From the NCBI GenBank assembly GCA_029851415.1, contig CM056743.1:122294305-122358304 (forward strand): a stretch of 64,000 nt of DNA, given 5' to 3'. Source of the DNA: Eretmocerus hayati (lineage: Eukaryota > Arthropoda > Insecta > Hymenoptera > Aphelinidae). This document shows positions 23,881 to 34,346 of this stretch, one piece after another. A program made the position numbers and the translations under genes. Below the pieces are notes generated by a model. The model was not told where the DNA came from and searched no databases. It was given only the letters and a program-made list of their open reading frames with translations. Positions within the stretch are counted from its first letter, which is position 1. Each line of letters starts with the position of its first letter.

Positions 23881-23952
23881 TTTTCCGACATGGGATTGGA
23901 ACCCCGGACCTTTCGAGTACGAAGCCTCACCGCTATCCACTAGGCCACCGAT
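23881..23952 (-). repeat. tRNA-like segment, right arm (inverted copy)
   Basis: Near-identical reverse-strand copy of the left-arm tRNA-like segment, with GGATTGGAACC (B box complement) and CTATCCACTAGGCC (A box complement). The two internal polymerase III promoter-like regions would transcribe towards each other across the loop, if active. Confidence 0.5.
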
Positions 23953-24292
23953 GTGTATCATTTACAATAACAAAACTTGTATATAAGTCGCTGCTCCCCA
24001 GAAGGGATTTGTTATTGTTTTCCCGCGCGAGCGACTCACGCGCCGGACTGGGCACCTCAGCCGCCCAGTTTGGGCGGAAATGCTTTCTGCCGCCGTGAGT
24101 GGCGCTCGCGACCAACTAAGAATAAACAGTTATCAGGTGAGCGCGATGTACACGCTTGATGGATAGGAGTCGCGTTCGAATAGGTCGCATTTACTTGCCA
24201 AATCTTGATTTCGTAACGCGCTCACACACGACGGGCAGATGTTAAGCCCGGAATTTTTTCAGTGTAGACGTATACGTCCGTCTCAACTATCT

Positions 24293-24365
24293 CCCTCCGT
24301 AGCTCAGTCGAGAGGGTACTCGACTGTAACACGGTAAGCTGGGGTTCGATTCCCACCGAAGGCAA
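24293..24365 (+). repeat. tRNA-Tyr-like pseudogene or SINE head
   Basis: Has TAGCTCAGTCGAGAGGG (A box), a CTGTAAC anticodon-like loop that would read GTA (Tyr), and GGGGTTCGATTCCCACC (B box). Acceptor pairing CCCTCCG with CGAAGGC is 5 of 7, and the T- and anticodon stems have mismatches, so a functional tRNA is unlikely. A T-rich tract near 24,380-24,390 could terminate polymerase III. Confidence 0.5.
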
Positions 24366-25262
24366 ATTTTTACTTTGACTTTTTTTCCGCAACAACTTCG
24401 TTGCCGGGACTGAAGTGAAAGTAGCCGGGAGGACAAGACTCGGTTTAGTCCTCATAAGGTAGTGGTTAAAGTAGTTACATTAGTCCTACTAGGCTGAAAA
24501 AGTCATTTTTCGGCCCACCCTATCAGTGTCCACCTATGCCTCGCCTGCGTCTGAAGCGCAGAGCTCGCGAATTCAAGATTTTGAACGCTTACCGAGATAC
24601 ATTATCCTACGTATTTTGACCCGCTGAACATGATCCCAGTGGTTTTAGAACGATACAATGCAACCATGTGGTCATTTGAGCTAATTAGTCCGCCTGGTAT
24701 TTGGAAAAAAATCAAAATTTTCGCAATGAATGTTCAACAAATCACAACACGAGCTAGATTAGATCAATTTGGACGTTGTTCAAGGTCGCATTTTCTTCGT
24801 TCTATCACATACTTTTCAGAAAAAAAATTGTCCGTTAGCGGTTGAGGCACTGGATTGATGTGAGATTTGTTTTTTCATGAAAAGCTGTTTTTGCAATAAT
24901 ACTCGCTGTGTTGAGATCACGAGACAAAAATTTAACCCTGCGCGGGGTACCTCACCACAGTTTCCCAACGCAAAATCATCGTCTAAACACGACCACGTGG
25001 TTTATTCCGAGCTAACGCGTCAAAATTCCCTGCTAGCCATAAAAAAATCTATTTTTTGGGGACATTAATTTTCAAACTTCCATCAATCAGCAAAGAAAGT
25101 ACTTTAAAGTCCATTAGCATGGGATCGAAGTTAATTTTTTGGAAAGTAGAGATTTCAAGCTTCGGAATGACCTCCGGCAGGTTTCTGTAGGTGTTATAGG
25201 ACCGAAGATATGATGCTGACAATCTTTTTGGGGAAAGCGGACACATTCACCCCGGTTTACGG

Positions 25263-25714
25263 TATCAACAGAGCTCGACAAATTTCGACTTGAAAATCAA
25301 TAATGGGAGTTCGATCAATCGAAGCAGGTCATTTTATTGAAATGAATGCCTAAAAGAGGTTAATGCGTGCTCAAAAAATTCTCATAATTTTATCATGCTC
25401 TGTGACAGTCATAATAAAATTGTACGGTATTTGATGAACAGGAAAATCTTCCCCCCTACATTTTAGTCATTGATGGAGTACACTCCTCGATGATCACATC
25501 GTATCTAAAATGCATAGATTATTTTGGAATTAGATTGAAAAAAAATGTTATACATTGATGGACACACTGCAATGAACGGGCTAAAAACAACTTTAAGAGG
25601 GTAGACTCATGTTCACGTGTTCTCATTATTAGCTAAAAATTAAAATTTGTAAGGAATCAAATTTGCGAGACGAATCTCTTGGAACCAGTTTCACTGTACA
25701 AATATCTGAAATAG
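25263..25714. other. No gene recognised
   Basis: AT-rich unassigned sequence. Confidence 0.4.
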
Positions 25715-25780
25715 AAAAAAATAGTATATTACGCAACAAGTGCGGAAACTTCTCGCACGTGTTGCGTATACTATTTTTTG
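25715..25780. repeat. Minimal palindrome, AATAGTATATTACGCAACA ends (copy C)
   Basis: A 66-bp almost perfect palindrome. AATAGTATATTACGCAACA then GTGCG at the left meets CGCACGTGTTGCGTATACTATT at the right, across GAAACTTCT. It is the smallest member of the family and shows the shared ends most clearly. Confidence 0.65.
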
Positions 25781-26060
25781 CAACTGTGCGCGAAGTTGTA
25801 ATTAAATGCACCACTGTCCGAGCAAGATTATCTTGGAAACGAAGTTTTCAAGAAAGGCCAAATTCAAAGGGATGACGTGACATCATATTTTGGAACTATG
25901 CGTGAATGAAAATGCATTAGAGCTAGAAGTTACATTCACGCACACTCCACCAGTGCGTAAATGTAAAACTGTGCGAGAAGTCATTCACGCATTACTTCTC
26001 GCACTGTAAATAATGAAGAGAAGTCTCATTTTTTCACAACTTCGCGCACTCAGTTGCAAA
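25777..26060. repeat. Inverted repeat of GTGCGCGAAGTT motifs
   Basis: GCAACTGTGCGCGAAGTTGT at 25,779 is inverted as ACAACTTCGCGCAC..AGTTGC at about 26,036-26,060. ACTGTGCGAGAAGT, GCATTACTTCTCGCAC and similar motifs alternate inside. It directly abuts the minimal palindrome and resembles the GTGCGCAAAGT arrays at 42.2-44.5 kb. Confidence 0.55.
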
Positions 26061-27425
26061 AAAATTATTTTGCTATTTAGTTTTAGTAAAAGAAATTAAA
26101 TTCTATACAGAGCTTGTGACAAGTAAAGTTTCAAACCCATTGAATCTCTTTGTATTTTGTTTGTGTAAATGAAAGAACAGTTGAATCCAAAACTTTTTGA
26201 ATTATACGCGTGCTCGAGACTCGTCCAAACTATGAGCGTACTTCTTCTGCTCAATTGCATCCCGAGATGAGATAAAAAAACACTTGAAATAGAGGAATGA
26301 TGATAATGGCTGACGCTCGAGCCAAAGAGTTTCTTTAGTTTTTCCTTTCATTTTTTTTCATCCTACCAAAGAGTAGCAACCAAAACACATCACAGTTGAG
26401 GTCAAGTTTGGTGCACGATATTCTTCTCTCGACTCCGTCTCCCCCTCTTAGCAGCCGCACTCGTGGTTTGCTGAATTTTTTTTCTTTCTCAGTACCCACG
26501 AAATGTGCGTGTGCGCTCCGTATATTCGTTGAACGCAACCGCCACCGCATCGCAAAGACGAATAAAGCTGTATATAATGTGCGCTCACCCACAATCCGGA
26601 TGGATTGGATGAAAGGAAGAAAGAGCCAAAAAGGGTGAGCGCGGAATCGAGAATCCTCAACGCGTACTACATTTCGGATGCTGTGCTCTCTGCTTCTTCC
26701 TCTTCTTCTTCATCAACGTCTTCTCTTCTTCCTATTGCTGCTGCTTCCCTCGGTCTTCTGCGAATTGAGTTTCCTTCTCTCAAATGAATATGAACGTGGA
26801 TTAAGCTCAGGATTAGGTCCCGCCGACCTGCCGCTAGAACACCGTTGATGAACCAGATGGCCTCGAGACGAGCTTTTTAATTGAGTTTTCTGCATTGCTG
26901 CGTTTGCCTTCACTGTAGCAGCATAATTTTATTATCATATCCCTTTAATCATTTTCCAATTTATACCCTGAGAGGATTACTTGTTGGAATAATCATCGTT
27001 ATGTTCTGAATTATATGGTTTTTTTTTCTCATAGAATGAGAATTTCGGTAGCATATCTTTTGTGAACGTGCCGATTGAGACTTCGGCATCTAATCTATAG
27101 ATCTCTCGGTATACATAATGTCTGATTGTAGTTCTGAATTTTCGGCGAAATCAATTAGCTATTTCAGAAACCGGGTAGTTTTGTTCCGTGAATTTTCTTA
27201 GACAAATCGCTTCGTAGCGTTCGTACTATTTACAATACAAGAGTTGTTGTTGAGTAGTCTGTTCCCATGTATTGCCCATCATACTTATTGTGAATAGTGG
27301 GATCAATGTGATCAAGCGATGATATTATTGGAGTAGTTTAACATTTTCTCAAGAAAGTGCGTTTTCCGCCTTGCAAAAGCTTATCAATTCTAGCTTTGAG
27401 GTGGATTGTTACAACCAGAATACAG
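26061..27425. other. No gene recognised
   Basis: Contains a TCTTCC/TTC-rich stretch at 26,690-26,740. ORFs in this interval are short or low-complexity. Confidence 0.4.
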
Positions 27426-27428
27426 TAC

Positions 27429-27505
<77 letters not shown>

Positions 27506-27523
27506 ATTGATTGATTGATTGAT
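27429..27523. repeat. (GA)n microsatellite joined to (GATT)n at a LINE 3' end
   Basis: About 36 GA dinucleotides are followed by about five GATT units. Read on the minus strand, the LINE 3' sequence ends AATAAACGGGCATC and runs into (AATC)n then (TC)n. CR1/L2-type LINEs commonly end in short tandem repeats, which fits the GATT part. The GA part is a genomic microsatellite at the insertion site or a later expansion. Confidence 0.8.
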
Positions 27524-27858
27524 GCCCGTTTATTCGTCCGAAGACAAAAAAGAAAAATAATCAGTTACATATGGTAATATATATCACAGACCAATAGTGC
27601 ACATTAATCTAAATAATGAAGTCATTTGGTCAAGGACAAATCTTAAGTATATCACAATTTGTGACTAGTCAGGTAGCACTCAGGAGATTCACAAACTTCA
27701 TAGAATAATATAAGAATATAAAAATATAAAAAGAAATGGCAGGGCTCACAGTCATATTACAGAAAAGTTCAGTCGATTGACGAAGGGTCACACGTATACT
27801 TATAATTTTATTCTAGATGAACGAATCAAGCAACAAGTCAGCCCAAGCCTTCCAAAGT

Positions 27859-28853
27859 TTAGAGATTGAAGTAATGCTTCTTCTCCACATCAATCCTCTG
27901 GGGAGACTGTGTGAGCAAAAAATCCTTCATAGCCTCTTTAAATAATGACATTTTCCCCAGCTGCCGAAAGCCCGGAGGGAGAAAGTTCCACAAATGAGCA
28001 CATTGAACCTGGAAAGATCTTCTTCCATATTCAAGTCTCATATTGGGAACTTTGAGTACCCGCTCTTCTGCATCACCGCGTGCGGGGCGTTCAGATTGGT
28101 ACCTGGTGAACATCGCAGCTAGGTAGCCAGGCTCTCCTAAATGCATGATCTTGTGCATTAACAGAACTGCGAAGTACATTCTCCGCGAATCAGTACGTAA
28201 CCAACCCAAACGCTCCCTAAACGGGGTGATGTGCTCGTCTCTCCTAAGATCAAAAATATACCTCACACATGAATTGCTTAGTCGTTGTATCCGTTGCCGC
28301 TGTTCGTCCGTGGCGTCGAGGTACACGACCGTGCAATAGTCTATATGCGGTTGAACCAGGGACTCAACTAGGCGAACTCGGAGAGGTCTGGTGATACATG
28401 CCCTAAAAAACCGCAATCCATAGAGGGCTCTGTTGACTTTCTTAGTTACTTGGTCGATGTGCGGTTTCCACGTCAAGTGTAACACCAAGGCTCACGACCG
28501 TATCACTGAACGGGATGAACTTTCCTTCCTGTATCTCAACCCCTGACAAGTCCATTCTCTTCAGATCTTTGATATTCCTCTCAGAACTGAAGTAGATTGC
28601 CTTGCTCTTGCCAGCGTTGAGACACAGGCCGGAACTTCTGGCCCACTCAGCAACAAGTCGTCCTATTTCTCCCAGCTGAGCAATGCCCTCTCTGATATTA
28701 GATTTCTCGACTTGGAGATAAATTTGTAGGTCATCCGCATAAAAAAGATGATGTACTGACTTCCCGTCAAGCAAACCAGGTAAATCATTGACATATAAAC
28801 TGAAGAGTAAAGGCCCAAGAACGGAACCCTGTGGAACACCCAGATTGGTTTTG
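27859..28853 (-). pseudogene. LINE reverse transcriptase, C-terminal half
   Basis: From 28,853 downwards the translation begins IKTNLGVPQGSVLGPLLFSL, the finger/palm block of non-LTR reverse transcriptases. FYADDLQIYL with the catalytic YADD follows. After GVTLD the frame shifts near 28,470-28,488 and continues as LTWKPHIDQVTKKVNRALYG, with the thumb and C-terminal region typical of CR1/L2/Jockey ORF2 (WNFLPPGFRQL) up to a stop at 27,859. The frameshift makes it non-functional. The 5' continuation of this gene lies 5.5 kb away at 34,347. Confidence 0.85.
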
Positions 28854-29109
28854 ATGAAGCTGAAGCTAGCAGGTGGACTTAGCAGGTGGAACTCAGGGAC
28901 GGATACGATTTTTCGGGGGCCCTGGGACATGGGGTTCTCGTGGCATGATTCAAGTATTCCATAACTCCAGAGGGCCGGAAGTTCTATTTTTTGAGGGAAT
29001 TGGATCTTGTAATGAAGGCGGGCACTCCAGGGGTGGATGAAAAGCACGGAGCTACAGGGGCCCCAGTGTCCGCTCAAGGGAAATTCTCCGAGTAACAACT
29101 ATAGGGATA

Positions 29110-31800
29110 GGCGGATAAACGTACTTCAGGATGATCCAAAGAACGAACTAGGAGCGAGTCGAGGCCGCAGAATTATTCTAAGACGGTCAGTCAACCTCGA
29201 AAGTGACGGTCATTCCGGTAGAGCGAGCTAGTTCCCATTTTCAAAGTCATGGTGGTAGTCTCAGAATAATTCTGCGGACATAGGACCAATCAGGATTCAT
29301 TCAGAATGATCCAAAGAACAAACTAACAGCGAATCAAGGCCGCAGAATTATCCTAAGACGGTCAATTAACCTCAAAAGTGACGGTCACGGCAGTACAGTG
29401 AGCTTGTTCCCATTTTCAAAGTCATGATGCTGTTCTCAGAATAATTCTGCGAGCATGGGACCAATTAGGATTCATTCAGGATGTTCCGAAGAACAAACCA
29501 GGAGTGTGTGGAAGCCGCAGAATTATTCTAAGACGGTCAGTTAACCTCACAAGTGACGGTCACGGCAGTACAGTGAGCTCGTTGCCATGCTCAGAGTCAT
29601 GGTGCTGGTCTCAGAATAATTCTGCAAGCATGGGACCAATTAGGATTTATCCGGGATGATCCAAAGAACGAACGAGGTGAGTGTCAAGGCTGCAGAATTA
29701 TTCTAAGACGGTCAGTTAACCTCGGAAGTGACGGTCACGGCAGTACAGTGAGCTTGTTCTCATTTTCAAAGTCATGATGCTGTTCTCAGAATAATTCTGC
29801 GAGCATGGGACCAATTAGGATTCATTCAGGATGTTCCAAAGAACAAACCAGGAGTGTGTGGAAGCCGCAGAATTATTCTAAGACGGTCAGTTAACCTCAT
29901 AAGTGACCGGCACGGCAGTACAGTGAGCTCGTTGCCATGCTCAGAGTCCTGGTGCTGGTCTCAGAATAATTCTGCGAGCATGGGACCAATTAGGATTTAT
30001 CCGGGATGATCCAAAGAACGAACGAGGTGAGTGTCAAGGCTGCAGAATTATTCTAAGACGGTCAGTTAACCTCGGAAGTGACGGTCACGGCAGTACAGTG
30101 AGCTTGTTCCCATTTTCAAAGTCATGATGCTGTTCTCAGAATAATTCTGCGAGCATGGGACCAATTAGGATTCATTCAGGATGTTCCAAAGAACAAACTA
30201 ACAGCGAATCAAGGCCTCAGAATTATTCTAAGACGGTCAATTAACCTCAAAAGTGACGGTCACGGCACTACAGTGAGCTTGTTTCCATTTTCAAAGTCAT
30301 GATGCTGTTCTCAGAATAATTCTGCGAGCATGGGACTAATTGGGATTCATTCAGGATGTTCCAAAGAACGAGCGAGGTGAGTGTCGAGGCTGCAGAATTA
30401 TTCTAAGACGGTCAGTTAACCTCAAAAGTGACGGTCACGGCAGTACAGTGAGCTTGTACCCATTTTCAAAGTCATGGTGGTAGTCTCAGAATAATTCTGC
30501 GGACATAGGACTAATCAGGATTGATTCAGAATGATCCAAAGAACAAACTAACAGCGAATAAGGGCCGCAGAATTATTCGAAGACGGTCAATTAACCTCAA
30601 AAGTGACGGTCACGGCAGTACAGTGAGCTTGTTCCCATTTTCAAAGTCATGGTGCTGTTCTCAGAATAATTCTGCGAGCATGGGACCAATTAGGATTCAT
30701 TCAGGATGTTCCAAAGAACAAACCAAGAGTGTGTGGGAGCCGCAGAATTATTCTAAGACGGTCAGTTAACCTCACAAGTGACGGTCACGGCAGTACAGTG
30801 AGCTCGTTGCCATGCTCAGAGTCATGGTGCTGGTCTCAGAATAATTCTGCGAGCATGGGACCAATTAGGATTTATCCGGGATGATCCAAAGAACGAACGA
30901 GGTGAGTGTCAAGGCTGCAGAATTATTCTAAGACGGTCAGTTAACCTCGGAAGTGACGGTCACGGCAGTACAGTAAGCTTGTTCCCATTTTCAAAGTCAT
31001 GATGCTGTTCTCAGAATAATTCTGCGAGCATGGGAACAATTAGGATTCATTCAGGATGTTCCAAAAAACAAACTCACAGCGAATCAAGGCCGAAGAATTA
31101 TTCTAAGACGGTCAATTAACTTCAAAAGTGACGGTCAAGGCACTACAGTGAGCTTGTTCCCATTTTCAAAGTCATGGTGCTGTTCTCAGAATAATTCTGC
31201 GAGCATGGGACCAATTAGGATTCATTCAGGATGTCCCAAAGAACAAACCAGGAGTGTGTGGAAGCCGCAGAATTATTCTAAGACGGTCAGTCAACCTCGA
31301 AAGTGACTGTCACGGCAGTACAGTGAGCTTGTGGCCATACTTAGAGTCATGGTGCTGGTCTCAGAATAATTCTGCGAGCATGGGAACAATGAGGATTCAT
31401 TCAGGATGATCCAAAAAACAAACCAGGAGTGTGTGGAAGCCGCAGAATTATTCTAAGACGGTCAGTTAACCTCACAAGTGACGGTCACGGCAGTCCAGTG
31501 AGCTTGTTGCGATTTTCAAAGTCATGATGCTGTTCTCAGAATAATTCTTCGAGCATGGGACCAATTAGGATTCATTCAGGATGATCCAAAGAACAAATCA
31601 TGAATGTGTGGAAGCCACAGAATTATTCTAAGACGGTCAGTTAACCTCAAAAGTGACGGTCACGGCAGTAAAGTGAGTTTATGGCCATTTTCGAAGTCAC
31701 GGTGGTAGTCTCAGAATAATTCTGCGGACATGGGACCAATTGGGATTCATTCACAATGATCCATCCAACGAACCAACGAGGGGTGTGTCAAGGCCGCAGA
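29110..31800 (+). repeat. Direct array: 15 tandem units of 175 bp
   Basis: The anchor AGACGGTCA recurs at 29,181, 29,356, 29,531, 29,706, 29,881, 30,056, 30,231, 30,406, 30,581, 30,756, 30,931, 31,106, 31,281, 31,456 and 31,631, always 175 bp apart. Each unit contains CAGAATTATTCTAAGAC and, about 105 bp on, TCAGAATAATTCTG, so each can form its own hairpin. Subtypes differ at the stretch before the anchor (GTGTGTGGAAG, GAGGTGAGTGTC, AACAGCGAATC), and some alternate as 350-bp dimers. Confidence 0.95.
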
Positions 31801-34075
31801 ATTATTCTGAGACCAGCACCATGACTCTCAGCATGGCAACGAGCTCACTGTATTGCCGTGACCGTCACTTGTGAGGTTAACTGACCGTCTTAGAATAATT
31901 CTGCGGCTTCCACACACTCCTGGTTTGTTCTTTGGAACATCCCGAATGAATCCTAATTGGTCCCATGCTTGCAGAATTATTCTGAGACCAGCACCATCAC
32001 TCTGAGCATGGCAACAATCTCACTGTACTGCCGTGACCGTCACTTTCGAGGTTGACTGACCGTCTTAGAATAATTCTGCGGCCTTGACTCGCTCCTAGTT
32101 CGTTCTTCGGATCATTCTTAATGGATCCCAATTGGTCCCATGTCCGCAGAATTATTCTGAGACTACCACCGTGACTTCGAACATGGCCATAAGCTCGCTG
32201 TACTGCCGTGGCCGTCACTTTTGAGGTTAACTGACCGTCTTAGAATAATTCTGCATCTTCCACGCACTCCTGGTTTGTTCTTTGGAACATCCTGAATGAA
32301 TCCTAATTGGTCCCATGCTCGCACAATTATTCTGAGAACAGCATCATAACTTTGAAAATGGGAACAAGCTCACTGTACTGTCGTGACCGTCACTTTTGAG
32401 GTTAATTGACAGTCTTAGAATGATTCCGCGGCTTCCACACACTCCTGGTTAGTTCTTTGGATCATCTCGAATAAATCCTCATTGTTCCCATGCTCGCAGA
32501 ATTATTCTGAGACCAGCAGGATAACTCTGAGCATGGCAACAATCTCACTGTACTGCCGTGACCGTCACTTTCGAGGTTGACTGACCGTCTTAGAATAATT
32601 CTGCGGCCTTGACTCGCTCCTAGTTTGTTCTTTGGATCATTCTTAATGGATCCCAATTGGTCCCATGTCCGCAGAATTATTCTGAGACTACCACCGTGAC
32701 TTTGAAAATGGGAACAAGCTCGCTATATCGGAATGACCATCACTTTCGAAGTTGACTGACCGTCTTAGAATAATTCTGCGGCCTTGAATCGCTCTTAGTT
32801 TTTTCTTTGGATCATTCTGAATGAACCCCACTTGGTCCCATGTCCGCAGAATTATTCTAAGACTACCACCATCACTTCGAAAATGGCAATAAGCTCACTG
32901 TACTGCTGTGACCGTCACTTTCGAGGTTAACTGACCGACTTGGAATAATTCTGCAGCCTTGTCACTCACCTCGTTCGTTCTTTGGATCATCCCGGATAAA
33001 TCCTAATTAGTCCCATGCTCGCAGAATTATTCTGAGACCAGCACCATGACTCTGAGCATGGCAACGAGCTCACTGTACTGCCGTGACCGTCACTTGTGAG
33101 GTTAACTGACCGTCTTAGAATAATTCTGCGGCTTCCACACACTCCTGGTTTGTTCTTTGGAACATCCTGGATGAATCCTAATTGGTCCCATGCTCGCAGA
33201 ATTATTCTGCGAACAGCATCATGACTTTAAAAATGGGAAGAAGCTCACTGTACTGCCGTGACCGTCACTCCCGAGGTTAACTGACCGTCTTAGAATAATT
33301 CTGCAGCCTTGACACTCAACTCGTTCGTTCTTTGGATCATCCCGGATAAATCCTAATTGGTCCCATGCTCGCAGAATTATTCTGAGACCAGCACCATGAC
33401 TCTGAGCATGGCAACGAGCTCACTGTACTGCCGTGACCGTCATTTGTGAAGTTAACTGACCGTCTTAGAATAATTCTGCGGTTCTCACACACTCCTGGTT
33501 TGTTCTTTGGAACATCCTGAATGAATCCTAATTGGTCCCAGTCTCGCAGAATTATTCTGAGAACAGCATCATGACTTTGAAAATGGGCACAAGCTCACTG
33601 TACTGTCGTGACCGTCACTTCCGAGGTTAACTGACCGTCTTAGAATAATTCTGCAGCCTTGACACTCACCTCGTTCGTTCTTTGGATCGTCCCGGATAAA
33701 TCCTAATTGGTCCCATGCTCGCAGAATTATTCTGAGACCAGCACCATGACTCTGAGCATGGCAACAAGCTCACTGTACTGCCGTGACCGTTCTTTTTGAG
33801 GTTAACTGACCGTCTTAGAATAATTCTGCGGCTCCCACACACTCCTGGTTTGTTTGTTGGAATATCCTGAATGAATCCTAATTGGTCCCATGCTCGCAGA
33901 ATTATTCTGAGAACAGCATCATGACTTTGAAAATAGGAACAAGCTCACTGTACTGCCGTGACCGTCACTTTTGAGGTTAACTGACCGTCTTAGAATAATC
34001 CTGCGGCTTCCTGGTTTGTTCTTTGGAACATCCTGAATGAATCCTAATTGGTCCCATGCTCGCAGAATTATTCGT
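31801..34075 (-). repeat. Inverted array: 13 tandem units of 175 bp
   Basis: The reverse complement of the same unit. The anchor CCGTCT (or variant) ends at 31,890, 32,065, 32,240, 32,415, 32,590, 32,765, 32,940, 33,115, 33,290, 33,465, 33,640, 33,815 and 33,990, again exactly 175 bp apart. The switch of orientation is abrupt near 31,800-31,812, inside the self-complementary CAGAATTATTCTG motif. Confidence 0.95.
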
Positions 34076-34346
34076 GTGCAAGCGCCAGTAAATGTAATGT
34101 ATACTAGAGTCACGCATTCCCCACTCCTCGCCCCCAACGGTTCTACGGTTTTCATCCACCCCTGGATAACACCCAGCTCCAACTGCCAACTCCCAATCGA
34201 TATCCATCGCAATATGAAGTTTTTGCACGTCCAGAAGAGTAAAATAATCCCCCCGGCCCGATCACATCATCCCATGCCCAAGGGCACCCGAGCCTCTTGA
34301 TACGCCCCTACCACCTGCCAAGTCCACCTGCTAGCTTCAGCTTCAT

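Larger units (their letters stand above)
22796..24117. repeat. Foldback with tRNA-like sequence in both arms
   Basis: Arms of about 400 bp (22,796-23,196 and 23,716-24,117) are nearly perfect inverted copies around a 520-bp loop. The tips read AGTTGGTCGCGAGCGCCACT. Each arm includes a tRNA-like segment, a T/C-rich run and a shared GTTGACTGCGTGCATTTGG end. The loop is AT-rich and non-coding. Confidence 0.75.
22625..24264. mobile_element. TA-target element with CACTGAAAAAATTC ends
   Basis: Perfect 14-bp inverted ends, CACTGAAAAAATTC and GAATTTTTTCAGTG, are flanked by TA at 22,623-22,624 and 24,265-24,266. Similar CACTG(T)AAAAAA ends mark the elements at 38,882-39,645 and 49,396-49,533, suggesting one mariner-like MITE group. 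The interior is mostly a long inverted repeat with tRNA-like arms. Confidence 0.7.
22197..24495. mobile_element. Nested element with AGCCTAGTGGGACTAA ends
   Basis: AGCCTAGTGGGACTAA at 22,197-22,212 matches the inverted TTAGTCCTACTAGGCT at 24,480-24,495 at 15 of 16 positions. It contains a TA-flanked element (22,625-24,264) and a tRNA-like SINE head (about 24,293-24,365). The remaining interior (22,213-22,620) is non-coding and includes a CCCCCCTCCCCCACC tract near 22,220. Confidence 0.55.
20273..24520. mobile_element. TA-target foldback element, GGGTGGGCCGAAAAATGAC ends
   Basis: Both ends carry GGGTGGGCCGAAAAATGAC (the right one inverted and ending at 24,520) and are flanked by TA. Long arms follow, 20,273-20,725 and 21,645-22,062, with the right tip displaced to 24,496-24,520 by an insertion. 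Arm sequence includes GAGAGTCGATACGGGCTAGT and its complement. The centre (20,726-21,644) is AT-rich and contains T-rich low-complexity sequence at 21,050-21,130. No transposase was recognised. Confidence 0.72.
20049..25262. mobile_element. Outer element of a nested cluster, ACCGTAAACCGG ends
   Basis: The motif ATACCGTAAACCGG followed by GTGAATGTG at 20,051-20,074 reappears inverted at about 25,234-25,260. A further internal hairpin (GGACACATTCACCCC..GGGGGAATGTGTCC) sits at 20,233-20,268. The interval may be one 5.2-kb element that has been entered repeatedly by others. The boundary call is tentative. Confidence 0.4.
28854..34346. mobile_element. 5.5-kb Foldback-like element inserted in the LINE RT gene
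   Basis: The termini are inverted and begin ATGAAGCTGAAGCTAGCAGG then TGGACTT at both ends. A perfect 9-bp target duplication, TTGGTTTTG, flanks it (28,845-28,853 and 34,347-34,355). Removing the insert and one duplication restores an uninterrupted RT reading frame. Inside are unique sub-terminal segments (28,890-29,110 and 34,075-34,310) sharing CCAGGGGTGGATGAAAA, then two opposed tandem arrays. Very long repeat-built arms plus 9-bp duplications are the hallmarks of Drosophila Foldback elements. No transposase is present. Confidence 0.9.

Noticed and set aside
24293..24365. Functional tRNA-Tyr gene
   Set aside because: Acceptor, T- and anticodon stems contain mismatches, and the copy lies in nested repeats; a SINE head or pseudogene is likelier.
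25715..25780. Similarity of TAGTATATTAC to the rolling-circle nonanucleotide TAATATTAC
   Set aside because: The match is partial, occurs in palindrome tips rather than a hairpin loop, and no Rep-like gene is present.
29110..34075. Regularly spaced repeats resembling a CRISPR array
   Set aside because: Whole 175-bp units are repeated with no unique spacers, half of them are inverted, and the context is a eukaryotic transposon.
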